From CAZHPY01 sp964534705 (lineage in GTDB: Bacteria > Omnitrophota > Gorgyraeia > 2-01-FULL-45-10), in the NCBI GenBank assembly GCA_964534705.1, contig CAZHPY010000007.1, positions 1-38,222 on the forward strand: a DNA stretch of 38,222 nt, written 5' to 3'. The notes beneath the pieces are model-generated. The model did no database searches, had not been told where the DNA came from, and worked only from the letters and a program-made list of their open reading frames with translations. Position numbers and translations under genes: made by a program. Positions within the stretch are counted from its first letter, which is position 1; every line of letters begins with the position of its first letter. This document shows, one piece after another, positions 1-7,938 of the stretch.

Positions 1-81
1 TGGGCCCGAGTTTCGCAAGGTCCCCGTTTTTCGACTGAACAAAAGACCGACCCTTGCTATATGTGGGGAAGGGGAACATTT

Positions 82-135
82 TTCGTACCACCTATAACAG
101 GCTATTGACTAATAGCATTAGGTGGTTTGTGCGAA
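82..135. other. Strong hairpin in an unassigned structured intergenic region (1-220)
   Basis: Positions 1-220 hold no protein gene that I can support. The clearest structure is a long hairpin. TTCG (82-85) faces CGAA (132-135), ACCACCTA (87-94) pairs with TAGGTGGT (119-126), and GCTATT (101-106) pairs with AATAGC (111-116) around a GACT loop. GCAAGG near 15-20 can also pair with CCTTGC near 52-57, and AGAG near 160 with CTCT near 202. The sequence lies just downstream of the stop codon of the 1871-residue protein gene. It could be the 3' untranslated region of that gene or a separate small RNA running off the window. I do not see the signature motifs of RNase P RNA, tmRNA, SRP RNA or a common riboswitch, so no name is given. 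Confidence 0.35.
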
Positions 136-220
136 CCCATAACTAAGGCTTAGGGTGGAGAGCAGAAGTCCGCTGAAGGCGACCGGCGCAAGGACCGCCG
201 TCTCTGTAGTAGTTTTGTGA

Positions 221-3200
221 TTATGCTGCTTGCTGGAGTTTCTGGTAAGTGAGCTTGTAGTAGGATTCGATCGAATCGACAGGAAGAGGTTTGTCGATAG
301 CCGGGAGATCCTTGAGGAATGCCAGGATATCCTGGTCCGCTACGGCTAGATCGGTGCCGTATATCTGCTTATACTGGTTCCTTATCGTTTCTATAAGGCC
401 CAATTCGTATTCATCGTATGCCTGCCCTGCAGGTAATGACATCCTTATATTCGCCGCGGCCATGGCCATGTTGAAGAGGCCCGGTAAATTGACCTGCTTA
501 TCTTTTATCTGCCCTGCCACATTTACGGTCCCTTTTCCATATAACTTGTCGCCGTTGTAATCATTTCTATCTTTATAAGACTGGACCGATATAAGCCCTT
601 CGGCATTGGAGTACTTAAGTATTATATTGTCAGGATCGGAGGCTCTCATCTTAAGTAGCTCTACGTAAGCCTTTATTATTGAAACTCCGTAGGGTACCTC
701 GGACAACCTGCCCTGATTAATGCGTATAACGTATACACGGCCATCTTTTAATTTGGCCGAGATCCCGCCTGAATCTCTTAGTGCCTGTAAAGCAAATTCA
801 AAATCTTTATCCAGCTGTTCTGCTATTCCTGCGGCCAGCGGTTCTTTTGGAGTAGTTGTGACCCCCCTTGCTGCCGGCGGCAGGCCTGATAAAATGGCCC
901 GGACCTCTATCGCGACAATATCAAATTTATTTTCAGGAACTGTATATAAGTCCAATGCTTTGACACCGTTTATTTCTATATCTTCAAGGGCTATAATAGC
1001 GTTTTGCGCCTTCCACGACGGAGCCCTTGCAAGTGATTCCGTAATATAATATTTGTATGCCTTCTGGCTCTTGTCCTCTTGCGCCAACCCTAACCTTACA
1101 AGGTTATCCAGCTCCACCCTGACGGTTGTTTCAGAATATCCTCTCAACAGGGAAAGCTCTTTGACTGTCATGGCATTTTCTTTAAATATCCTGTTCTCAT
1201 ACATTGACTTAAGGCCTTTGATCGGAGACCCTTTCCCTTGAGCATTATCCACTCTGACCAATCTGATAAGCTCGCAACTCTTGGGGCCAAGATTGACACC
1301 AAGGCCATTTCTATAAAGGCTGTCTTCCGGCATGAATTCCGTATCGATCTCAACCCATGCCAGTCCATCTGAACTCAATTTATAGCTTATCTTGCGGTAA
1401 CCCGCAGCAGACTTGCCGGATACATCCCTCTGCTTCTCTATTACAGATCTTAAATTCAACATAGTCCATCCGGAATCATAGGTGCAATTAATAGCGCCTA
1501 TGAATATATCTTCGCCGCTATAACGGGCAACTGCTATGCCGTTTTGAGGAGAACTTGTTTTCAGGGATACATATGTACCTGTTGACATGGTCCTGTAAAG
1601 ATTAGGAAGCGACAATATTGTTTGACGGACAGCCATTCTTGCCCTATCAACGTCACTCGCCCGCGGAGCCCGCTCTGACTGTGTAACGTCATTTCTATAC
1701 TTATAAGAGCTTCCATATGGCTCACCGTCAAAAATAAGCCTGAATCCAGGAATGAACATATATAAGAAATACATGAGATTTTTGTCTTGATAGCTCAGGC
1801 TTGCATCGGCATACTGCAGCTCTGCGCTGTCATGTTCCGTCCCGAGGTTTATCAGATTATCTCTTTCTTCCTTATTCATGTTTTGTAATTTATCTAAAAA
1901 GTCCGTTAATTGCCCTATCCTATTACGATCGATTAGGGCCTCGGTCGTGTATGTCCTGGCTTCCCAGGCATAGCACGCGCAATTCCTGTTATCAGCAAGA
2001 GACAATAGTTCATTTTGCCTGTCATATCCTTCGAACAGGAAGAAGCAATTATGATTAACCGCCCTCATTTCGCGCAAGAAACGTACGGTCAGATTCTCTT
2101 TTACTTTTATACCCCAGTTATCCCTCACCCTGTCAGGGAAATTTGATAAAGCGGAATCGATCCTGAAACCATCAAGTCCTTTATTCAGCCAATACTGCCC
2201 TATTTCAATGGCCCTGTCAGCGACCTCAGGAAGGCCAAGATCAGGTTGCGCCATATTTGACCACCTATGCGGGAACCCTTTATCATTAGCGACAAGATCG
2301 GTAGCTGATACAACAAAAAGAGCGTCCTTATCCAAAACCACGACCGGGACGCGTGTTAAGGGGTAGTCAATAAGTTGCTTGCGCGCATTTTCATCGGCGC
2401 GCCAGAATGGTATCTTTTCCCCATAAACATCAAAAGTGCCTTCACGCGGCAGTTCTACGCCGTTTCGCTGTGCTTCGTCTATGAGTTCGTTTATCCTGTT
2501 CCCATTCCGTATCCTTCTTTGAAGTTCAGACAGCGGGATAGCCGTCCCTTGGATAAGCGATGACATATCAGCGCCTACGCGGTAACTGCCGTCACTGACA
2601 TTCGTGTAAAGGAACCAGTCGGGATTTTGCCCGCAAATCGGGCTTGATTTTGCCAAATGCTGGTTAGCCAACCAGTCTATGAGGACCTTCATTCCTAAGG
2701 CATGCGCTGTTTCTACAAAATTTTCCAGGTCCTCCAGGGAACCGGCTCTTTCATCTATGGTAAAAGGATCTATTATCTCGAAAGGAGCGCCTGTATGTTT
2801 CATCAGCCCTATAAGAGAGATATATTTAACACCGTTGTGGGCTTTTACATCCAGATCTTTTACGGCATTCTTTAAGCCTGAAACCTTAACGCCTCCCTGC
2901 TCATCATATTCACAGTAATCTCTTATAACCATCTCATTAATAGTCTTTGTGTCGGATTTTTGAAGGACAGCCGGCAGATAAACATCGCGCGCATAGCGTT
3001 CTTCCATGGCCTGCGCGGTGACAGCTTTTTTTACGACAAGACGCCCCTTCCTGTCAATGTATGCGCCATATGTACTGGCCGTATATGAATTGAACATCAG
3101 CCGCTTCCATTCACCCTTATCCGCCTGGCCGGTCTCATCAGTTTTGTAAAATACATTGGAAGCTATTTCGCATTTTCTTAACAGCCTGCCGGGGCCTATC

Positions 3201-5836
3201 CTGTAAAATGAATCCCATTTAGGAACACGCCTGCCTGAATCGTCTTGCGCGGTGAAAGGTCCGAACAGGAATCCGCTGCCGTCTTTTGTATCCGGGTTAT
3301 AATTTGTTACCCATTCAACGCTGCCCATGCCCGTTGGAGAAATAGCCACTCCTCCGTTACGGCCTGTTCTTTGGTCTGAAGTACCGCACGCTTCATCCAG
3401 AGGACGCGGCATGTTAGTGCATATGTCAGAGCCGATCGCCTGCATCCTGAGCAACTGTGCATCCGATTCTGGGACATAGACAAAGCGGCCTTTCAGGCCT
3501 GGTAATTCCATCCACCTCTTAAACTCACTGACCCAGTGGCTTTCATATTCAGGCCCGCCGATAACGACCTGCATACCAAGGCCGTGAATGACGCTTCTTC
3601 CGGCAAAAATAGCCTTCAGTATATCGGGCAGCTTATTCTGAAGGTCATGGTTGTAAGCCCTGCCTTCCCAATCTGAATGCGACAATATCTCCCTTTGCCA
3701 TATATCCATTAATTGTTCGCGTGTAAACGTCTGGTCGGTGTCGGCGCACATTACATGCACAAGGAAGCGGAGCATGGGGTACTGGCTTTTATACTCGGTA
3801 AGCCTCCTGATCATCCAATTGGTCAGTTTGGCCGGATCAAGCTTAACGCCCGTCCTGCGCTCTATCTCTTTATACACGACCTGTGCCTTGGCCTCTTCGT
3901 GCATCTTGTATAGCTCTTCTTCGGTAGGGATCCTGCCCGCTGCCTGAAATTCAAGCAGCTTTTCATTGACCCATACGTCGCCCGAGCCGTTCAAGACCGG
4001 GATAATGTTTATGCTAGAATCCCTGCCTGTTTTCTCCCTCATTATACCTTCAAACAACTTGGCCGTGACATCTGCGTGTTCCTTGCTCACGCCGTTCCGG
4101 ACGTCAGCTAATTCTATTACGGCATTCGAAAAATCAACTATGCATCTTCCGTCCGTGATCCTTATAAACTTATCCTTAAATAAGTTACAGCCTTCGCCCA
4201 ATATATATGTCATCCTGTTTAAGTCAGCGCCTTCAAACTTTTCATGTCCTGCCTCTACCGGTGTATGGTCAGTAGCTACGATGGCTGTCCCGTCATACCT
4301 GGGATCTGCCCTCATTTCAGACGCAGCAACGACAGCGTGCCCTTCGTTCAAATGCAATATATCCGGCACGAAATTCATCTTTTTCAAAAACTGGTATGCT
4401 GCCTTGCCAAAACTTACTTCCTGCGAGAAACGATGATTGCGGTCATCGGTATAAAGCTTGTCGAATACCGGACTCACGAATATATAGCGCTTGACGCCTT
4501 TTCTTACCACTTCATATACCTTTATCTTTATTAAAGCATTGCCGTCCGTCTGCCTGACACACCAATCTTTGAAAAATTCCCAGCTTGGCTTGCCATTTAT
4601 ATTCCGATGGCCGTTGATCAGATCAAAAAGAGTGCAGTCTTCCTTGATCCACGTCCATACTGCTATGTCTTCGGGGAATTTCACTTCTTTTAGCGCGCCT
4701 GCCTTTACCAATTCATCATAATCGATATAGTTGCCGTCCCTGTCGAACATATAACCGGGCTGGCCTCCTGACGCGACCATGCCTATCCTGTCCAAGCCCT
4801 CGAATTTATCACCGTAATAGGCGCCCAGGCCGCCTTTTGTATTTGCGTTCTGGACATTAGGCCATTTGGTGAATTCCGGTATGTTCCCCTCAAGCGATAT
4901 AGTAAACATAGTCTTACCGGCCAGTTCGGGGACATTCTCATCTATCCAGGTATGGCTATCCTTGCTTCTCGGCATTAATGACCGTGCGAGGGCTTCAAGT
5001 TGCGCTAATGCCAGTCTCCTGGCATCCTCGATCTCACCGGCATCCGGCCTGCCGCTGCGCGACGCAATAACTACATCACTGCTATTACTAAGGTCCGTAA
5101 ACAGGTCTTTTTCTTCACGCTGCTTTCCGTCAAATTTCAGAAGAAGGTCGAGAAGGAGCTGCGTATTTATGTCGATCTTACTTCCATATTTTCTGTATAA
5201 ATGGTCTATCTTGCGGGAGCCGCCATGTATCATCTTGCCTATCTGGCGGGAAGACATGCCGGCATATTTATTGCCTTTTAACCGCTCATCCGGGGTATCG
5301 ATATATCTGATAACCCAGTCGCGCATATCGCTGCGTTCAAATTCCTTTCCATAACCGCTGCCAAGAGCCGCCCTTACGCTCTCCCAACCGCTCTCTTCAT
5401 CGGCTTCGTGCCTCAGGATGTCGGCGCGATCACGTTCATTGTTAAAAACATCGGCATCGATATAGACAACGGTTTTATTATATTGTCTGCCCAGGCCGAC
5501 ATGCGCCAAAGAACCTGTATTCGCTAACAGGCCTGCTATAGGTATAGGTTGTCCGCTACCTGCTAAACCAAGGATCCAGCCTTCGCCTTTTGTCTCGATT
5601 ATTTTTTTGATCTGGTCCGATATGTAGGCATTATGAGCTTCATGGGACAGCACTATCTCTGCAGCTAATATCTTATCCCTGTAAGACGGTTGCGCAGTCG
5701 CTAATTGTGGGGCAAGGTTGGATGTTTGGCATTCCTGGTAAGCAAATAATGCGCGGGGATCAAACAAAAAAGCCCATATCACCAAGATTGAAATTATCTT
5801 CTTTGCAATATGGGTCGCCTTAATCTTGTATTTCAT
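221..5836 (-). CDS. Exported 1871-residue fusion: glucan-phosphorylase-like (GT35) region plus GH13 amylase-like domain
   Basis: The N-terminus is a basic start, a hydrophobic segment (about 12-32) and a short SNLAPQ motif (39-44), suggesting export. Residues 50-290 match nothing I know. Residues 310-860 resemble alpha-glucan phosphorylases: HLNEGH (495-500), DHTPVEAGHEKF (523-534) and DEACGTSDQR (814-823). In phosphorylases the last motif ends in the PLP-binding lysine (GTSxMK); here that position is Arg823, so this half probably cannot use PLP. Residues 1000-1440 resemble GH13, with DWLANQH (1054-1060), GFRIDS (nucleophile D1226), FLFEG (acid E1269) and EHD (D1336), so all three catalytic acids are kept. 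A small beta domain follows, then a winged-helix-like stretch (about 1555-1605) and a tail with no known relatives. The role in alpha-glucan binding or breakdown outside the cytoplasm is inference. The gene stands alone, with a weak promoter upstream. Confidence 0.75.
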   Translation of the reverse strand: MKYKIKATHIAKKIISILVIWAFLFDPRALFAYQECQTSNLAPQLATAQPSYRDKILAAEIVLSHEAHNAYISDQIKKIIETKGEGWILGLAGSGQPIPIAGLLANTGSLAHVGLGRQYNKTVVYIDADVFNNERDRADILRHEADEESGWESVRAALGSGYGKEFERSDMRDWVIRYIDTPDERLKGNKYAGMSSRQIGKMIHGGSRKIDHLYRKYGSKIDINTQLLLDLLLKFDGKQREEKDLFTDLSNSSDVVIASRSGRPDAGEIEDARRLALAQLEALARSLMPRSKDSHTWIDENVPELAGKTMFTISLEGNIPEFTKWPNVQNANTKGGLGAYYGDKFEGLDRIGMVASGGQPGYMFDRDGNYIDYDELVKAGALKEVKFPEDIAVWTWIKEDCTLFDLINGHRNINGKPSWEFFKDWCVRQTDGNALIKIKVYEVVRKGVKRYIFVSPVFDKLYTDDRNHRFSQEVSFGKAAYQFLKKMNFVPDILHLNEGHAVVAASEMRADPRYDGTAIVATDHTPVEAGHEKFEGADLNRMTYILGEGCNLFKDKFIRITDGRCIVDFSNAVIELADVRNGVSKEHADVTAKLFEGIMREKTGRDSSINIIPVLNGSGDVWVNEKLLEFQAAGRIPTEEELYKMHEEAKAQVVYKEIERRTGVKLDPAKLTNWMIRRLTEYKSQYPMLRFLVHVMCADTDQTFTREQLMDIWQREILSHSDWEGRAYNHDLQNKLPDILKAIFAGRSVIHGLGMQVVIGGPEYESHWVSEFKRWMELPGLKGRFVYVPESDAQLLRMQAIGSDICTNMPRPLDEACGTSDQRTGRNGGVAISPTGMGSVEWVTNYNPDTKDGSGFLFGPFTAQDDSGRRVPKWDSFYRIGPGRLLRKCEIASNVFYKTDETGQADKGEWKRLMFNSYTASTYGAYIDRKGRLVVKKAVTAQAMEERYARDVYLPAVLQKSDTKTINEMVIRDYCEYDEQGGVKVSGLKNAVKDLDVKAHNGVKYISLIGLMKHTGAPFEIIDPFTIDERAGSLEDLENFVETAHALGMKVLIDWLANQHLAKSSPICGQNPDWFLYTNVSDGSYRVGADMSSLIQGTAIPLSELQRRIRNGNRINELIDEAQRNGVELPREGTFDVYGEKIPFWRADENARKQLIDYPLTRVPVVVLDKDALFVVSATDLVANDKGFPHRWSNMAQPDLGLPEVADRAIEIGQYWLNKGLDGFRIDSALSNFPDRVRDNWGIKVKENLTVRFLREMRAVNHNCFFLFEGYDRQNELLSLADNRNCACYAWEARTYTTEALIDRNRIGQLTDFLDKLQNMNKEERDNLINLGTEHDSAELQYADASLSYQDKNLMYFLYMFIPGFRLIFDGEPYGSSYKYRNDVTQSERAPRASDVDRARMAVRQTILSLPNLYRTMSTGTYVSLKTSSPQNGIAVARYSGEDIFIGAINCTYDSGWTMLNLRSVIEKQRDVSGKSAAGYRKISYKLSSDGLAWVEIDTEFMPEDSLYRNGLGVNLGPKSCELIRLVRVDNAQGKGSPIKGLKSMYENRIFKENAMTVKELSLLRGYSETTVRVELDNLVRLGLAQEDKSQKAYKYYITESLARAPSWKAQNAIIALEDIEINGVKALDLYTVPENKFDIVAIEVRAILSGLPPAARGVTTTPKEPLAAGIAEQLDKDFEFALQALRDSGGISAKLKDGRVYVIRINQGRLSEVPYGVSIIKAYVELLKMRASDPDNIILKYSNAEGLISVQSYKDRNDYNGDKLYGKGTVNVAGQIKDKQVNLPGLFNMAMAAANIRMSLPAGQAYDEYELGLIETIRNQYKQIYGTDLAVADQDILAFLKDLPAIDKPLPVDSIESYYKLTYQKLQQAA

Positions 5837-5890
5837 ATTATTTGGCGTTTACCTTTTTATTTGTTCAACAACTTCATATATTGTACTATA

Positions 5891-5918
5891 AATGTACCAC
5901 GATTTTAATGCTTGTAAA
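5891..5918 (-). promoter_or_regulatory. Possible weak promoter of the giant glucan-enzyme gene
   Basis: On the minus strand the 108-nt AT-rich gap between rnhB and the giant gene contains TTTACA (5913-5918), a 16-nt spacer and TACATT (5891-5896). A better -10 match, TACAAT (5880-5885), has no good -35 at the right distance. Neither choice is convincing. The ribosome binding site is also weak, with AAGG about 17 nt before the ATG. The rest of the gap shows no hairpin followed by a T run, so no terminator for the upstream rnhB operon can be assigned. Confidence 0.3.
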
Positions 5919-5944
5919 GATTATAATTATAACTTTTTTGAGTC

Positions 5945-6565
5945 TTAACCTAATTCACTGACAGGACGGAAAGTTTTTCTGTGGATCTGTGAAGGGCCAT
6001 ATTTTCTTAATGCGGCCATATGAGCTTTTGTCCCATATCCTTTATGGCGGGAAAACCCATACTGCGGATAAATATCATCATACTCATACATTATCCGGTC
6101 CCTTGTAACTTTAGCGATTATTGAGGCGGCTGCAATGGAAAGGCTTTTTGAATCACCTTGCGGAATGCATTTGATGGGGCATTTTGTGGCCAGTTTCATT
6201 TTTCCATCTACTATCACATAGTCGGGCGTTGTTCTTAATTTTGACAGGGCCTCATGCATGGCTTTTTTTGTCGCCTGATAAATGTTTATCCTGTCTATTG
6301 TCTTCTCGTCGACTATGCCTATACCAAAGATGGATTTTTTTATTATCTCGCTAAACGCTTTTTCCCTTTTATTGGCCGATAGCTTTTTGGAATCATCGAC
6401 CCTTTCCTTGAACCTGAACGTCTTCAGTATAACAGCCGCCGCAACCACGGGGCCAGCCAACGGGCCTCTCCCGGCTTCGTCTACGCCGGCTATTAACCGA
6501 TACCCGGAATTATTTAGGCTCTTCTCGTGTGCCAGCAGTGCCTTCGCGTTCGATCTTTTCTTCAA
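5945..6565 (-). CDS. rnhB: Ribonuclease HII
   Basis: Cytoplasmic RNase HII nicks RNA in DNA-RNA hybrids and starts removal of misincorporated ribonucleotides. The family motif DEAGRGPLAGPV begins at D29-E30. The other metal ligands fit D120 (in IVDGK) and D156 (in VTRDRIM). The 206-residue length is normal (E. coli 198). It is the last gene of the polA-to-rnhB operon. The assigned start is TTG at 6565, inside the 3' end of rplS, giving a 56-nt overlap. No ATG or GTG lies between it and the DEAGRG motif, so an early non-ATG start seems needed. No clear Shine-Dalgarno sequence precedes it, which suggests translation coupled to rplS. Identity is firm; the exact start is not. Confidence 0.95.
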   Translation of the reverse strand: MKKRSNAKALLAHEKSLNNSGYRLIAGVDEAGRGPLAGPVVAAAVILKTFRFKERVDDSKKLSANKREKAFSEIIKKSIFGIGIVDEKTIDRINIYQATKKAMHEALSKLRTTPDYVIVDGKMKLATKCPIKCIPQGDSKSLSIAAASIIAKVTRDRIMYEYDDIYPQYGFSRHKGYGTKAHMAALRKYGPSQIHRKTFRPVSELG

Positions 6566-6893
6566 CTTTGGTGTCTTTACCTATCTTTTTCTTGAGATAA
6601 TAAAGTTTTGCCCTTTTTACATCACCCTGCTTGACCACTACTATTTTTTCTATAGACGGTGTATGCAATGGGAAGACCCTTTCAACGCCTTCGCCGTAAG
6701 ATATCTTTCTTACAGTAAAGGTCTCATTGAGTCCCGAACCTTTTTTTGCAATAACCACACCCTCAAATCTCTGCGCCCTCGTCTTACCTTCTTCTATGAT
6801 CTTGACAAGAACGTCTACGGTGTCACCTACATTAAATTGAGGAATGTCCTTCTTTAAATGCGCTGCCTCGATCAGCTTCGAATACTTATCCAT
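6510..6893 (-). CDS. rplS: 50S ribosomal protein L19
   Basis: L19 sits at the 30S-50S interface of the large subunit. The 127 residues contain the family core: FNVGDTVDVLVKIIEEGKTR, RFEGVVIAKKGSG, the TFTVRKISYGEGVERVFPLH segment and KRAKLYYLK. After that core comes a charged, probably flexible tail (about 105-127) rich in Glu, Lys and Thr, longer than the E. coli protein (115 residues). The tail coding sequence is shared in another frame with the first codons of rnhB. The start overlaps the end of trmD by 8 nt and is preceded by a purine-rich AGGAAGAG. The order trmD-rplS-rnhB is widely conserved in bacteria. Confidence 0.97.
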   Translation of the reverse strand: MDKYSKLIEAAHLKKDIPQFNVGDTVDVLVKIIEEGKTRAQRFEGVVIAKKGSGLNETFTVRKISYGEGVERVFPLHTPSIEKIVVVKQGDVKRAKLYYLKKKIGKDTKVEEKIEREGTAGTREEPK

Positions 6894-7647
6894 GTCTCTC
6901 TTCCTTTCTTACTTGCTTCTTTTTCTCACAACTCCCGATTAAATCCGGACGGCGTCTTCCCGTCCTATTGATCGCTTCTTTTCTTCTCCACTCTTCTATT
7001 TTTTTATGGTCCCCGCTTAATAAGACTTGCGGTACTTTCATGCCTTCAAATTCAGCAGGCCTTGTATATTGAGGGTATTCCAATAAGCCATTTTCAAAAG
7101 ATTCCGTTTTAGTGGATTCTTTATGCCCCAAAACACCCGGTATAAGCCTTACAACCGCATCTGCCAAAACCATTGCCGGAAGTTCGCCACAGGTTAAAAC
7201 ATAGTCCCCTATGGACATTTCCTCATCAACAAGGTTTCTTATCCTATCGTCGACCCCTTCGTAATGGCCGCATATAAGCAGAAGCCGTTTTTCCTTTGCC
7301 AGCCGCTTCGCCATCGCCTGATCGAACTTCTTTCCCTGTGGCGTAAGTAATATTATTTTACCTGCGCTCTTGTGTCTTGTGTCTTGTGTCCTTTTTCTCC
7401 CTACTCCCAACTCCCAACTCTCAACTATGCTTCTCAATGCTTTATAGACCGGCTCTACTTTCATCACCATCCCCGGCCCGCCGCCAAACGGCTTATCGTC
7501 TGCTGTCCTGTGAGAATCGCTCGTCCAATCCCGCAGGTCATGGACTTTGATGTCAACGAGCTTCTTCTCCTGGGCGATCCTGAGCATCGACTCCCCCAGG
7601 ACACCGCCGAACATACCTGGGAACAGAGTCAGTATATCTATTATCAC
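6886..7647 (-). CDS. trmD: tRNA (guanine-N1)-methyltransferase TrmD, with a repeat-coded loop
   Basis: TrmD uses S-adenosylmethionine to methylate G37 next to the anticodon, which prevents +1 frameshifting. It is a SPOUT-fold enzyme with a trefoil knot. Family motifs seen are LFPGMF near the start, DDKPFGGGPGM (50-60), LLTPQGKKFDQ (100-110), GHYEGVDDR (about 127-135) and SIGDYVLTCGELPA. The 253-residue length is normal. The start codon is GTG at 7647, 15 nt after rpsP. Residues about 74-93 (SWELGVGRKRTQDTRHKSAG) are encoded by two adjoining heptanucleotide arrays. They replace the short variable linker that precedes the LxPQG strand in E. coli TrmD, so the core should fold normally. No rimM gene lies between rpsP and trmD, unlike the usual operon. 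Confidence 0.97.
   Translation of the reverse strand: MIIDILTLFPGMFGGVLGESMLRIAQEKKLVDIKVHDLRDWTSDSHRTADDKPFGGGPGMVMKVEPVYKALRSIVESWELGVGRKRTQDTRHKSAGKIILLTPQGKKFDQAMAKRLAKEKRLLLICGHYEGVDDRIRNLVDEEMSIGDYVLTCGELPAMVLADAVVRLIPGVLGHKESTKTESFENGLLEYPQYTRPAEFEGMKVPQVLLSGDHKKIEEWRRKEAINRTGRRRPDLIGSCEKKKQVRKEERHG
7370..7425 (-). repeat. Two adjoining heptanucleotide arrays inside trmD
   Basis: On the coding strand four 7-bp units GTTGAGA, GTTGGGA, GTTGGGA, GTAGGGA (7398-7425) are followed by a short A-rich spacer and three perfect GACACAA units (7370-7390). The whole stretch is read in frame as a polar loop of TrmD. The GTTGRGA half begins with the same 13 bp (CATAGTTGAGAGT) as the array at the queH end (29542-29569). 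Confidence 0.85.
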
Positions 7648-7662
7648 TTTAAACCCTGGGTG

Positions 7663-7914
7663 TTAAACTGCTTTTTTTATTCCCTGTTTTTTAAAGAGTA
7701 TCCTTACGGTATCGGATGGTATCGCACCCACTCCCAGCCAATACTCTGCGCGGGCCTTGTTTATCTTGATATTAGCCGGACTTGTCTTAGGGTCATAATA
7801 TCCCAATGTCTCTACCGGCCTGCTGTCCCTAGCTCTGCGCTTATCGATAACAACGACTCGATGGGACGGTTTTTTCAAAGTCCCGAACCTTTTCAACCTT
7901 ATAACTGCTGGCAT
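7663..7914 (-). CDS. rpsP: 30S ribosomal protein S16
   Basis: S16 is a small-subunit protein important for early 30S assembly. The 83-residue sequence shows the family start (AVIRLKRFGTLKKPSHRVVV), then RRARDSRPVETLGYYDP and the AEYWLGVGAIPSDTV segment. Its length matches E. coli S16 (82). A strong GAGGAGG Shine-Dalgarno lies a few bases before the ATG, as expected for a highly translated gene. It follows murA by 24 nt and precedes trmD by 15 nt. The KH-domain RNA-binding gene and rimM that usually sit between rpsP and trmD are both absent here. Confidence 0.97.
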   Translation of the reverse strand: MPAVIRLKRFGTLKKPSHRVVVIDKRRARDSRPVETLGYYDPKTSPANIKINKARAEYWLGVGAIPSDTVRILFKKQGIKKAV

Positions 7915-7938
7915 CTTTTCCTCCTCGTAATAGTTATT

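Noticed and set aside
1..220. 6S RNA, RNase P RNA, tmRNA, T-box or glycine riboswitch
   Set aside because: Short look-alike strings (for example GGAGAGC, GCTGAAGG, GGTGGTAC) occur, but the full conserved cores and their order are missing in both directions.
612..650. Plus-strand reading frames opposite the giant gene
   Set aside because: They are antisense shadows. The minus-strand protein has recognisable enzyme motifs along its length, while the plus-strand translations show none and lack ribosome binding sites.
5396..5412. HEADEE (residues 143-148 of the giant protein) as a zinc protease motif
   Set aside because: A zincin site needs HExxH; the second histidine is absent and no other ligand pattern is evident.
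5837..5944. An intrinsic terminator after rnhB
   Set aside because: The gap is AT-rich but has no GC-rich stem followed by a T run on the minus strand.
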